Below are positions 10,721 to 21,289 of a DNA stretch of 64,000 bases, piece after piece. Each line of letters starts with the position of its first letter. The first letter of the stretch is position 1. The notes under the pieces were generated by a model, which had not been told where the DNA came from, ran no database searches, and was given only the letters and a program-made list of their open reading frames with translations. The position numbers and the translations under genes are program-made. This DNA comes from Pomphorhynchus laevis (Eukaryota > Acanthocephala > Palaeacanthocephala > Echinorhynchida > Pomphorhynchidae), in the NCBI GenBank assembly GCA_012934845.2, contig WNNJ02002463.1, positions 43,840-107,839 of the forward strand, in the 5' to 3' direction.

Positions 10721-11916
10721 CTAGCAGAAACTAGGAGAGAGAAAGTTGCCCTTCTCACTCCCAGCCCTACCAGGAGAAGACACTTGCCCACCGGCATTAT
10801 CTTCATCTCCCTTTGAGGCCAACAACTCCCAGCATATATCATCTTTCTTTGCCAACTTCAAGGAAGCCAACTTTTGTTTAGAAGATGATCTCTTCTTAGA
10901 ACGGGGGGCTCTCTTTGAAGAGGTAAGAATCGTCGATGGAGGAGAACGGGACTCCTCGAATTTCGCTATCAGATGGTTCGTTAAGGCTCGAATCTCGTCT
11001 TTATATATCTGTAGTCTTGCGTCAACAATTTTGAAAATGTCGGTGTCCGACATACCATAACCGTTTGAATTGGATAAGCTGGCAGCGGCAAAGTGGGCCG
11101 GTTTGACCGGTGCCCCACAATGCCTTAATTTGTATTCTTTGAAGATAGGACATCTTCTAGACCAGGCCGGGTGCTGACCACCACAATTGGAACACAGAGG
11201 GGGAGAGAACATTTCCCCTCATGGACTTCGGAAGAGCTGCAAACCCCACACGTATGGGGCCTAGTACAGTTCGAGGACCAGTGCCCCCAGAGGTGGCACC
11301 CATTGCAATGGGGGTATGTTAAGTCATCAGCATCTACGATATTGAAAGAAAGATTGTACCCCAGAAAGGGGTTACATTTGCTTTTAGCCAGACATTCCGC
11401 CTGATCGACTGCGGTAGAACAGAATGCTATTGGTATAGCCTGGCCTTTCTTGCCCAGGATTGGGCGAATATTATGAATTTTGAACTCAGATGTGAGAGCA
11501 ATGATATCTTCCTCCGTTGCGAAGGGCGGAAAATTATTAATTTTCAAAGTCGCCTGAATAGGCCTGTAAGTAGTTGACCCAAATTCTTTTAGGTGTGTTT
11601 CGAAAAATTCTAGGTACGATGCTGCCAGATCTGGAGAGCTGAAAGAAACCCGGATTTCGGAATCTAAATATTTTATCGAATTAAATAGAATTCTCTTCTT
11701 ATAAGAGCTTGTAAACTCTCTCAGAAAAATATTGAAAAGATTCTTCCTTTCAAATGGTTGAAGAAGTCTGATTATTACCAGATTCACCACTTTAGGCACA
11801 GGAGGGAGTTCTCCATCCGTGCTTGAGATTAAAAAATTAGACGAAATAGGACTAACCTTGTTTTCTTTGGCTTGAAAATTCGATGTTACATTAGAAATAC
11901 CTGAGTTCCGTTCCAT
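10721..11916 (-). pseudogene. LINE ORF1, gag-like zinc-knuckle protein, one frame break
   Basis: The protein would bind the element's RNA in a ribonucleoprotein. From the ATG at 11916 (MERNSGISNV) it runs through a globular region (about residues 40-160) into a knuckle cluster: CNGCHLWGHWSSNC, CGVCSSSEVHEGKC, then CSNCGGQHPAWSRRC in a second frame, followed by a basic serine/lysine-rich tail (SSKRAPRSKKRSSSKQK). The frames overlap between 11125 and 11212 and the shift falls at a short run of C between the second and third knuckles. In copy B (52105-53900) the same knuckles read straight through without a shift, so this is a mutation of copy A rather than programmed frameshifting. Confidence 0.8.
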
Positions 11917-12114
11917 ATTAGCTTGATTTTGTAAGTTGTTTGAAGCACCGATGGTAAATTTTTGACTGCTTGTATTGATAATAATGGTTTACTTTCTCTT
12001 TCCGAGATTGTAACGCGAGTTAGAAATGAATTTGTGATGGTGCTTGATTGATATTCCTTGTTACTATCCCGCTTCGGGTAGATAGAGATGGTAGTCGCCG
12101 CGGTTGAGGTATCT

Positions 12115-12580
12115 TAATGTATGTCCGTGACCACATTACTCAGAAATTTTATTAAACTTGCTAATGTTGTTAGATCATATGAGTGCTTATTTGTAGAACT
12201 GTATGCTGGTGGTTGTCGCTTAGTTGTATGTACGCTGTATTGTTCTACGAATTCATTCTGTCTAAGTACGAGCATACGTCTATTGCTAAGTCAGTTGTTT
12301 AAGCATAATCGTTTTCTTTCAATGGATGATTTTAACTTACCAACTGTTAAATAGGGTGATTATAGTTATCTAGACGGGTGGACCTCGGACGCAGACAAAA
12401 ATATTTATTCTTATCTTGTTGACAAGTTACTGCTTGTTCACTATGTATCCTTAGCAACAAGGTTCATGAACGATAGTGCTTCCTAACTTGACCATTTATT
12501 CGATAACCGATGTTGTCTCCCTTGGATATAAATCACCAATCGGTATGAGTGATCACTGTACCATAATCGTTTTCTTTTCT
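12115..12580 (+). mobile_element. CR1-type LINE fragment, endonuclease part
   Basis: The frame around 12290-12360 gives FLSMDDFNLPTVK, the DFN motif of a LINE endonuclease, followed by degraded text with LDHLFDNR and a SDHCTI block near 12547-12570. The layout matches the endonuclease of the CR1-type elements at 23204-23452 and 32628-32870. It is short and broken on both sides. Confidence 0.6.
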
Positions 12581-12590
12581 TCAGTTCTTT

Positions 12591-12624
12591 ATACAGACAG
12601 TAATACCGTTATTACTGTCTGTAT
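12591..12624. repeat. Perfect 15-bp hairpin
   Basis: ATACAGACAGTAATA, a 4-base spacer CCGT, and TATTACTGTCTGTAT pair perfectly. No gene is attached to it. Confidence 0.7.
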
Positions 12625-13059
12625 ATAATAAAGGTATATACAAAACTATATGTAATAACGGTAAAATATATATTATATATTATTATTTGTATAATAATGG
12701 TATCTTCCAATACGTTATTCGTAAAAAAACCGCTATGTGGCTCCGTAGATCAATTCAAAATAAAAAATATAGTTAAATAATCATATAACTGGACATAAAT
12801 AAATGCTTTTGTAACTGGACAATGCTCATATAAAAAGAAATAAATATTAAATTGAATTAGGCATCTGATATCAAATGAAGTGTTGTCCACCAACGGAACA
12901 AGGTCATGAAATAAACAATAAGATTCCTGAATGCCTCTATATTTGAACATTCAAACACTACTGATCGTAGATTATTCCGGTCAATAATTAATTGAAAACT
13001 ACTGCATATGGACGGAGGATGAAGATTTGGTACATTCAATTATTTTGTTGTAGCACAAT
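12625..13059. other. AT-rich spacer, no gene seen
   Basis: Short minus-strand open frames exist but show no family features. The stretch leads into the first small block of the 16-bp TTATCGATGATTAATC motif. Confidence 0.4.
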
Positions 13060-13100
13060 TAATCTTATCGAGGAATAATCTTATCGATGATTAATCAAAA
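13060..13100 (+). repeat. Short block of the TTATCGATGATTAATC minisatellite motif
   Basis: Two to three units of the same 16-bp motif that forms the array at 18883-19378 lie here, on the other side of the second minisatellite and the LINE. It reads AATCTTATCGAGGAATAATC, then a unit closer to consensus. Confidence 0.6.
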
Positions 13101-13124
13101 AAAAGTTTTAACTTTCTTGAAAGT

Positions 13125-13162
13125 TTAATGATCAAGAAAGTTTAAACTTTCTTGATCATTAA
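13125..13162. repeat. Perfect 38-bp palindrome without loop
   Basis: TTAATGATCAAGAAAGTTT is followed at once by its exact reverse complement. It sits directly before the start of the CAGTTCCAGATCAATC array. Confidence 0.8.
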
Positions 13163-13169
13163 CTACTTA

Positions 13170-14801
13170 CAATCAATCCATTTCCAGATCAATCCATTTC
13201 CAGATCAATCCAGATCAATCCAGTTCCAGATCAATCCAGTTCCAGATCAATCCAGTTCCAGATCAATCCAGTTCCAGATCAATCCAGTTCCAGATCAATC
13301 CAGTTCCAGATCAATCCAGTTCCAGATCAATCCAGTTCCAGATCAATCCAGTTCCAGATCAATCCAGTTCCAGATCAATCCAGTTCCAGATCAATCCAGT
13401 TCCAGATCAATCCAGTTCCAGATCAATCCAGTTCCAGATCAATCCAGTTCCAGATCAATCCAGTTCCAGATCAATCCAGTTCCAGATCAATCCAGTTCCA
13501 GATCAATCCAGTTCCAGATCAATCCAGTTCCAGATCAATCCAGTTCCAGATCAATCCAGTTCCAGATCAATCCAGTTCCAGATCAATCCAGTTCCAGATC
13601 AATCCAGTTCCAGATCAATCCAGTTCCAGATCAATCCAGTTCCAATCAATCCAGTTCCAGATCAATCCAGTTCCAGATCAATCCAGTTCCAGATCAATCC
13701 AGTTCCAGATCAATCCAGTTCCAGATCAATCCAGTTCCAGATCAATCCAGTTCCAGATCAATCCAGTTCCAGATCAATCCAGTTCCAGATCAATCCAGTT
13801 CCAGATCAATCCAGTTCCAGATCAATCCAGTTCCAGATCAATCCAGTTCCAGATCAATCTAGTTCCAGATCAATCCAGTTCCAGATCAATCCAGTTCCAG
13901 ATCAATCCAGTTCCAGATCAATCCAGTTCCAGATCAATCCAGTTCCAGATCAATCCAGTTCCAGATCAATCCAGTTCCAGATCAATCCAGTTCCAGATCA
14001 ATCCAGTTCCAGATCAATCCAGTTCCAGATCAATCCAGTTCCAGATCAATCCAGTTCCAGATCAATCCAGTTCCAGATCAATCCAGTTCCAGATCAATCT
14101 AGTTCCAGATCAATCCAGTTCCAGATCAATCCAGTTCCAGATCAATCCAGTTCCAGATCAATCCAGTTCCAGATCAATCCAGTTCCAGATCAATCCAGTT
14201 CCAGATCAATCCAGTTCCAGATCAATCCAGTTCCAGATCAATCCAGTTCCAGATCAATCCAGTTCCAAATCAATCCAGTTCCAGATCAATCCAGTTCCAG
14301 ATCAATCCAGTTCCAGATCAATCCAGTTCCAGATCAATCAATTTCCAGATTAATCCAGTTCCAGATTAATCCAGTTCCAGATTAATCCAGTTCCAGATTA
14401 ATCCAGTTCCAGATTAATCCAGTTCCAGATTAATCCAGTTCCAGATTAATCCAGTTCCAGATTAATCCAGTTCCAGATCAATCCAGTTCCAGATCAATCC
14501 AGTTCCAGATCAATCCAGTTCCAGATCAATCCAGTTTCAGATCAATCTAGTTCCAGATCAATCCAGTTCCGGATCAATCCAGTTCCAGATCAATCCAGTT
14601 CTGATCAATCCAGTTCCAGATCGATCCAGTTCCAGATCAATCCAGTTCCAGATCAATCCAGTTCCAGATCAATCCATTTCAAAATCAATCCAGTTCCAGA
14701 TTAATCCAGTTCCAGATCAATCCAGTTCCAAATCAATCCAGTTTCAGATCAATTCAGTTCCAAATCAATTCAGTTCCAGATCTGGATTGATCTGGAACTG
14801 G
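13170..14801 (+). repeat. 16-bp minisatellite, unit CAGTTCCAGATCAATC, about 100 copies
   Basis: The unit is repeated almost without change. Subfamilies are visible: eight successive GATTAATC units (about 14341-14466), and a CTAG variant at about 13859 and 14099, exactly 240 bp (15 units) apart, which points to a block duplication. The array ends with one inverted unit at 14783-14801. Because 16 is not a multiple of 3, a long frame reading QFQINPVPDQSSSRSI runs through it; this is an artefact of the repeat, with no gene evidence. Confidence 0.95.
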
Positions 14802-15075
14802 CACTCGCTCCGCACGCGGAATTTTTAGAGTTAAACTCTCTAATTATCAAAACAAATTTCATAGCTGATAACAGTTCCGCTCGCTGAAAAACCTATCATT
14901 TCAATCAGTAGCAAAGTTAACAGTTTAAACACACAAGGACTTTGATGGGAGGAAGTAAGAAGGCAGCTACGACCGACACCATATGTGCTCAACTACAAGT
15001 ACAGTGCTCGACACACGACTGCAGCGTCTGAACTACAATCGCATTCGACAACAGTAAATCTAAAGAAGACATCCT

Positions 15076-15930
15076 ATGTGGCTTCTGTGCCAACAACTCA
15101 TACGCGACCTCTCCCATAAGAACATATCAACCTCCAACGTGTCCACTCAAACCGCCCTAGTCGTTTCTGATGTCCTTTATCAACCCACTGATCCTGTCAC
15201 CACATGCAATTCTAATCCCATGTTTTCACTTTCCGACACCCCCGTCTCTTCCCTTGTCTCGTTTCTCAATAACCTACATCTATCAATCAAAATCACCTTC
15301 ACCAACCTCCACAATCCTTCCACTCATAACCTTTCCTCACATCGCTCCCCACCCTCTATATTATCCAAATCACTTTGTCTTCCGATGTCAAACCTACTCC
15401 CTTGATATACTCAACTCCCAACTCTCCTATCGTGATCTTACCAACTCACGTTACTCATCCTCCTTTACGGAAACGTTTTCCTTCTCGCGATCGTTGCGTC
15501 ATCGTCAGTAATATCACTCCTTACGCCTCTTTATCTCCACAAGCACGTCTCGACCACGACGTTTCCGCATTCAGATCTAATCTCTCGTCTCTTGTTCCTG
15601 AGGATAAACCATCCTTTTTCAACAACATCACTCCTGTCGCATTATCCGCCTTAACAAATCTTCTCAATCTAATACTTCCCAGTCCACTCGCCTAAAAATT
15701 GTTTTCAAGCATCGCTCTCACGCGTCCTCTGTTCTTTCCCAGCGATTCAAACTAACGTTTTCTTCAGCCACTCGCATATTTCCCGATCGCACCACCTCCG
15801 AAATAGCTCAACTCTCATCTGCCCGCATCGAAAAACACCGTCGCGAGGAAAATGGCGAAACATCTCTCTATCCGAAACATCGACTGAAATTTTCAAGTTG
15901 TCCACACCCGCCCAACAATTCGATAGCGCT
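15076..15930 (+). pseudogene. LINE ORF1 remnant (copy 2)
   Basis: The pieces are 15076-15405 (MWLLCQQLIRDLSHK), 15375-15695 (with VIVSNITPYASLSPQARL and PEDKPSFFNNITPVAL) and the block with RIFPDRTTSEIAQL and ARIEKHRREENGETS near 15770-15860. The last block also starts copy 1. The proline- and serine-rich composition and position before the endonuclease fit ORF1 of a CR1/L2 LINE. It is broken between the pieces. Confidence 0.5.
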
Positions 15931-15959
15931 CCATCTCCCCCTATGTGTTTTCTCAACAA

Positions 15960-18807
15960 GCTCCTATCACCACCACATACGGTTTCCGCCTCGGCCTCCT
16001 CAACACTAGATCTAGTCTCAATAAATCCGATCTCATCCTGAACCTATTTATCAAGCAATCCATCGATCTATTCTGCCTCACCGAATCCTGGCACTCCGAT
16101 TCTGACGACTTCACAATTCGCTGTCTGCTATCTGCCGGTTGCTCAATAGTTGAATCCGCTCGCCTCCTCAGCTCATCACCATCTAAATTCTCTAATCATG
16201 GCGGCATTGTTGCATTCGCTTGTCACCTCGCGTCTATTTGCGAAATCAATTCCACTTTCAGTCCTTGCTCTTTTGAACTGCTCACTTGTCGTTCTTCTAA
16301 CCCGATCACTCTAGATCTCGCCATTGTATACCGTCTTAGTTCATATGCTCTTACATCCTTATTTTTTATCGAACTCGCTGACCTTATGTCCCACTATTCT
16401 TTGTCATTCATCCCGTCAATCGTTCTTGGCGACTTCAACATCCGCCTCGACCGCCCCTCTTCTACCGACTCCATCCAGATCATCAACATCCTATCCAACT
16501 ATAACTACAAACCCATATCCACTGCCACCACACATATCCTTGGTAAAGCACTCGACATCATCGCTGTCCCAGATCATATTGCTGCCTACACCTCACTGTC
16601 CATCTTCGATCCTGGTCTATCCGATCATTTTCTCGTCACTCTTGATCTCACTCACAACCACACCCCTCATCACACACCCACAATCCTACGTCGCCCTTGG
16701 AGAAACGACATCTTCCTTCTCCGCTCTGCCTTACTCAAATCGTCTCTATCCTATAACACAATAACATATTCCTCTCATCACGATCTCGCTTTTCTTCTCG
16801 ACTATACACTCACATCTTATCTCGATCTTATCTTGCTATTCAAGCCTCACCCAAACCGTCGCTTGCACAGTGCCCTATAGTTTGACATCCAATGCCTACT
16901 CTCAAAGCGCCGACTCCGTCATGCTTTTCCAGTCTATCACCGCCGTCTCAGAGATGATTTCCGCTCGATCACTCCGTATTTCCGTGATTTCTATCTTGCT
17001 CTTCGCCGGTATCATCTCAACCTGATACGTACCAAATGCAACTCTTTCGGCAGCAAAAAATCATCACTTCAATCAACTCTAAGACTCTCTGTCATACTTC
17101 TAACTCGATCCTTGCTCGCTCCTCATCGCCTTGCAACATCAATCCCCATGATTATTCGTCATTTCTGCAGACCAAAGTATCCACGTTGCTCTCTCCCACA
17201 CACCGGTCTCAATCCTATCCCACTCTGCCCCGCCTAGCCTTATTATCCCGGAACTCTTTCATCTTATCCCTGTTCCACCTTCCGAAGTCCCATCTTTCAT
17301 CATGTCCTTACCCAGCAAAACCTCACTTGCCGATCCTCTGCCTACCCACATACTTAAATCCATATGCTCATCGATATCTCATTTTCTCACAACCTTGTTT
17401 AACTCGTCCATCCGTAGTCGTATCTTCCCTTCACACTGGAAATCCACAATCGTTCGTCCCCTCCTTAAGAAATAATCGCTCGACCATTCCCTTCCTTCAA
17501 GCTATCGCCTCATTTCACTGCTCTCTACTCTTTCTAAGCTCTTAGAACGCATCATCTTAATGCAGATCAACGCTTATCTCTCCTTATCCAATCTGTACCC
17601 TCCTTTCCAATCAGCTTTTCGCTCTAATCTCTCCACAGAAATCGCCTGCACGAAAGTTTACAACGACTTACTCATTTCTCTAGACAAGGATCTATATAAT
17701 GTTCTTATCTCCCTTGACCTCTCCTCCTCCGACATTGTGGACCACTCCTTCCTCCTTTTATCGCCATCGTTATGATTACGGCTTTTCTTCCTCCTCCGTA
17801 GCATGGTTTGCTCTTATCTATCCGACCGTTCTTTTCGCATCTGTTCAAATTCATCATCTTCTACTCTCATCCCCATTTTCTGCGAGGTCACACAAGGTTC
17901 AGTCCTAGGTCCCCTGCTTTTCTCTCTGCTGCTTGGCGATCTCTCTCCGTTTATCAAACTTTATTCTTTTAACGTCATGCAATACGCTGATGACATCATC
18001 ATCTATGCTCATGCACCCGCATATAGCATACACGATATCAGTATTTCTGCCTCCAACTGTCTTTCTTCTATCGACAAACGTCTCTCCAATCATCATCTCG
18101 TTCTACACCCAGACAAGACAAAAGAATTTGGATCTTCCCCCGTAAACCAAACATATCTCCTCCCATTGTATCTTTTGCCTCATCGATCATCCCCATAGTA
18201 CACAATCTCACTTTCTTAGGCTTCCATTTTGATGATCACCTTTCCCTTAAACACTTCGTCCGAGACAATGTCCACTCGTCTAATTTAGTTCTTCGTGACC
18301 TCCGCCGTATCCGCCCCCTTATTGACTTCTGTTCTTGTATGTCTCTTCTTTCATTGCTTCTCTTCCCTAAAATCGATTATTGCCTCAGCCCCTTCGCAAA
18401 TCCTCCAAAATTCATCATTCTACCCCAATAATCAACTCCGCCGTTCGAGTGCTCTTTCGTCTCCGTCGATTCGACCACAATTCACATATCTTGCCCAACT
18501 CTCCTGGCCTACCATCAACATCCGCATTAAACTCTGCCTTATCGTAACTTTTCGTCTCATCGCTGTCGGCTTCCCATTGTTCATCAACCTCCCTTTCTTG
18601 GACGACACTCGCCCCACCTCGCTATCGCTGCGTTCCCGCCATATCCTCTTACTCCACGTTTCCGATTACTCCAACTACTACGGTATTCGATCCTTTCTCA
18701 TCGCCGCCACACTCGCCTGGAATAAACTCCCTATTTACGTCCGCCGCGCTCCCTCCTTTATTACATTCAAACACTCCTCCGTTCACACCTTCTCGACACA
18801 TGATTGA
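15960..18807 (+). pseudogene. LINE ORF2: endonuclease plus reverse transcriptase (copy 2)
   Basis: The endonuclease is open from 15945 to 16880 and shows LLNTRSSLNKSDL, LTESWHSDSDD, LGDFNIRLD and SDHFLVTLDL. The RT follows in several frames: LISLDLSSSDIVDH near 17710 (motif A has lost the residues corresponding to AF of copy 1, through a small deletion), GDLSPF and QYADDIIIYAH near 17980-18010. The C-terminal block with RHILLLHVSDYS and IAATLAWNKLPI ends near 18800. Several stops and frame changes lie between these blocks. Confidence 0.85.
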
Positions 18808-18831
18808 CATTTTTTTGTTGTGGTCATGTAA

Positions 18832-18847
18832 GCGTGCGCTGGCACGC
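18832..18847 (+). promoter_or_regulatory. LINE 3' UTR stem-loop (copy 2)
   Basis: Identical hairpin to that at 3259-3274: GCGTGC, loop GCTG, GCACGC, followed by CATTTGCCAC. Confidence 0.6.
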
Positions 18848-18882
18848 ATTTGCCACGATAAAATGAATCTTTTTTTAATCCT

Positions 18883-19378
18883 TTTGATGATTATTATCGA
18901 TGATCAATCTTTTCGATGATTAATCTTATCGTTGATAAATCTTATGCTTGATTAATCTTATCGATGATTATTCTTATCGATGGTTATTTTTATCGATGAT
19001 TGATACTATCGAAAATTAATCTGATCGATGATTAATGTTATCAAAGATTAATTTAAGCGATGATTAATCTTATCGATGATGATCTTACCGATGATTATTC
19101 TTATCGATGATTATTCTTATCGATGATTATTCTTATCGATGATTATTCTTATTGATGATTAATCTTACCGGTGATTAATTTTATGGATGATTATTCTTAT
19201 CGATGACTAATCCTATCGATTATTAATCATATCGATGACTAATCCTATCGATTATTATTCTTATCGATGATTAATCTTGTCGATGATTAATCTTATCGAT
19301 GATTAATCTTATCGATGATTAATCTGATAGATTATTAATCTGATAGATTATTAATCTTATCGAGGATTAATCTTATAA
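18883..19378 (+). repeat. 16-bp minisatellite, unit near ATCTTATCGATGATTA, about 30 copies
   Basis: Degenerate tandem units (variants with TTATTC, CTAATC, GATAGA) run from the end of the LINE to the AATTATCACTATAACTA text. The unit length equals that of the array at 13170-14801 although the sequences differ. Two to three units of the same motif lie at 13060-13100. Confidence 0.9.
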
Positions 19379-19399
19379 TCAATTATCACTATAACTATC

Positions 19400-20100
19400 A
19401 CTTTAATTGATAATGAATTATAATCGATTATCACTCTAACTAACCTTTTTCCTGATTTTAACTATAAATTACATTCAACAAGCCCCACTCATATTCTTGG
19501 CGGTGTTCTCAACACCATTGCTGTTCCCAACTGCTTCAATGAATATACCTCCTTGTCAGTCAATGATGCTGGTTTGCCCGATTCTTTACTCGTCAATCAT
19601 ACTCTTACTCGTCCCCATCCTCCTTCTCCGGCTCCAACATTAGCTACTCTGAGTCGACCATGGAAACTTCTCGGTATCCCTATTCTATGCGCAGCTTTAC
19701 TCAATTCTTCACTCTGTTTACTTCTACTTAACTATCTTTATCTCTATGATCTTTGCATTCTGTTTGATTCCGAACTTACGACTATCCTCAATCACCATCT
19801 GCCTTATCGACCCCAACGTTTTCAGCGCTTGCGCCATGCTTTCTGATTCGATTTCGACTGTAGAGTCTTTCTAAGCATCGACTCAGTCGCTCTCTTCGTG
19901 TGTGTAATCGCTTTCTTAAACGTGCTCCAAACTAACCCATTCAAAATCTCCGTGATTCCTATCTTTCTCTTCGCCGTTCCCATATCATTCTTATACGTAC
20001 TAAACATACTATCTTATGGCGATATCAACTCGAGTCCTCTTCCAAATTTAAATCTCATTGGAAAATCGATAACTCTATTCTTTCACGGTAGAAAAATATG
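19400..20100 (+). mobile_element. L2/CR1-type LINE fragment, endonuclease part, second subfamily
   Basis: The text reads SPTHILGG near 19480, then NTIAVPNCF, and from 19553 a 97-codon open piece (SVNDAGLPDSLLVNHTLTRP) ending QRFQRLRHAF. These align with the endonuclease and linker of copies 1 and 2 (LDIIAVP, SDHFL, RRLRHAFRV) but at clearly lower similarity, so this is a related subfamily, shared with 24660-25560 and 26165-29260. Both ends are truncated. Confidence 0.75.
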
Positions 20101-20105
20101 ACTAA

Positions 20106-20135
20106 TTTATGTGGCTAAGAAATTAGCCACATAAA
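20106..20135. repeat. Perfect 13-bp hairpin
   Basis: TTTATGTGGCTAA, loop GAAA, TTAGCCACATAAA, placed right after the LINE fragment and followed by AAAA. Confidence 0.7.
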
Positions 20136-20619
20136 AAATGTCTGCTTATGTTTGTATTCCGAAAGCATAAAGTACCTTCTAACGACCTTACAATAATCAA
20201 CACGCAACGACGATATGCAGCAAACATGAACTGACAGAACAACAATTCTTCTGTGTTTTCATCCTCATTGTACAACGCATAAAGACGAATGTAGTTTGGA
20301 TTTCTTTTCATTTATCAGATGAATAAGTACAATTACCGTAGCGGCCTATATTCTTAGCAAAATATAATGTCCAAATTTATTCTAGTCGTGAAAATAGCGA
20401 ACAATGGATTTTTCAACATTATCAATGAGTGCGATGCGACAAACCCTGCATGATTCATAAATACGACAAATTTATTAAACTAGAGTATATATTACAGGAT
20501 TTTTCCTTAAATATTATTAGGCCTATTATTAATTGACAACGAATTGAGCCGAGGCTCTTTACAAGTTGCTTCACAAAATAAAAAGAATAAAAAGAATAAG
20601 AGCCGTTTTGCCCGTCCCT
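20136..20619. other. Spacer, no gene seen
   Basis: No supported coding region. The right part (about 20510-20619) probably belongs to the 3' UTR of the minus-strand LINE end that follows. Confidence 0.4.
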
Positions 20620-20880
20620 CATCAGATAAACTACTGAAAATCCCACCGTTGTCTTGAGAAGGATGGGTCATCATCCAGTAGGGCGCAAAAACTTGAAGCA
20701 GTAGACGACAAAACGGTCGCACTCTGAAGCGAATTCCAAGATCGTACGACTCGTTTGGCAAAGCAGGAAACTGCATGCATGTACCTTTGTGTTTTCAGCA
20801 TCAGGGGGTGTCCGCGAAGAGAAGGTTGACCTCTCAGTTGCAGTAGATGTGACAGTGGATGATCTTTAGTATGCAAAATT
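20620..20880 (-). mobile_element. CR1-type LINE 3' end (minus strand)
   Basis: The minus-strand frame ending near 20631 reads HTKDHPLSHLLQLRGQ, then LRGHPLMLKTQR, CFAKRVVRSWNSLQS and SFCALLDDD. This RGH...R...F..RVV..WN.L...F...LD pattern is the standard C-terminus of CR1-type ORF2. Only the last ~80 codons and some 3' UTR are present. Confidence 0.6.
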
Positions 20881-20914
20881 TTCCAAACAAGATAGATATC
20901 TCACTTGTCACGGA

Positions 20915-21270
20915 TATATCGCAGTGTCTTGTATGGGAGGTATTTCACAATGAACACCATGTGTTGCGTGGGCTCTTCAACATTCGATCAACTCGAGCTT
21001 TGCGAGGTCACTCGTTTTATCTTAGTCGCCAACGAATAGTACATTCTAGGACGATTCAATTTGGACAACGAATAATAAATTCATGGAATCGTTTAAGCGA
21101 TGATATTGTAAATGCGGGAACTCGGGAGCTCTTTAAACGACAGATTATTTTAAATTGTTAACTGATTTGTTTTTGATTTTCTCTTTTTCTTTTATTTTGA
21201 CTATCGATTTGTCAGCAACTGTGAGCTATGCTCGTAACGTTGTCTACATAATAATAATAATAATAATAAC
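20915..21270 (+). mobile_element. CR1-type LINE 3' end (plus strand) with (TAA)n tail
   Basis: It reads LVWEVFHNEHHVLRGLFNIR, TRALRGHSFYLSRQR and IQFGQRIINSWNRLSDD, ending at a stop near 21161, then a 3' UTR ending GCTCGTAACGTTGTCTACAT and an (ATA)n tail. About 70 bases at its start are identical to 34657-34727, and its last UTR bases match those at 34731-34760, so it is the 3' end of the family at 32390-34770. Confidence 0.75.
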
Positions 21271-21289
21271 AAGACATAATTAATATCTG

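Larger units (their letters stand above)
8219..12110 (-). mobile_element. I/Jockey/R1-type LINE, nearly intact (copy A)
   Basis: Read on the minus strand it holds a putative 5' UTR (about 12110-11917), ORF1 with three CCHC-type knuckles (11916-10721), and ORF2 with endonuclease and reverse transcriptase (10686-8227). ORF1 and ORF2 are separated by 34 bases. Motif B reads GVPQGSPLSP and the active site is YADD, which fits the I/Jockey/R1 group better than the CR1/L2 elements elsewhere in the window. Only one frame break is seen, in ORF1. The 3' boundary is uncertain because little sequence follows the ORF2 stop and no tail is obvious. Confidence 0.85.
14802..18880 (+). mobile_element. L2/CR1-type LINE, copy 2 (longest copy)
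   Basis: Same family as the element at 1-3300, with an extra 5' region: a possible 5' UTR at 14802-15070, ORF1 pieces at 15076-15930 and ORF2 from about 15960 to 18807. The 3' UTR repeats the GCGTGC/GCACGC hairpin (18832-18847) and CATTTGCCAC. It abuts the 16-bp minisatellites on both sides. Many stops and frame changes make it older or more decayed than copy 1, although the two remain closely similar along their whole shared length. Confidence 0.9.

Noticed and set aside
13152-13862. A 236-codon open frame reading QFQINPVPDQSSSRSI repeats
   Set aside because: It exists only because a stop-free 16-bp unit cycles through all frames; it starts in the flank and ends at a one-base variant. No gene evidence.
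20601-20630. CTGATGAG followed by AAAAC on the minus strand near a CR1 3' end
   Set aside because: The eight bases between them do not form a stem II, and the text is coding/3' UTR of the LINE.
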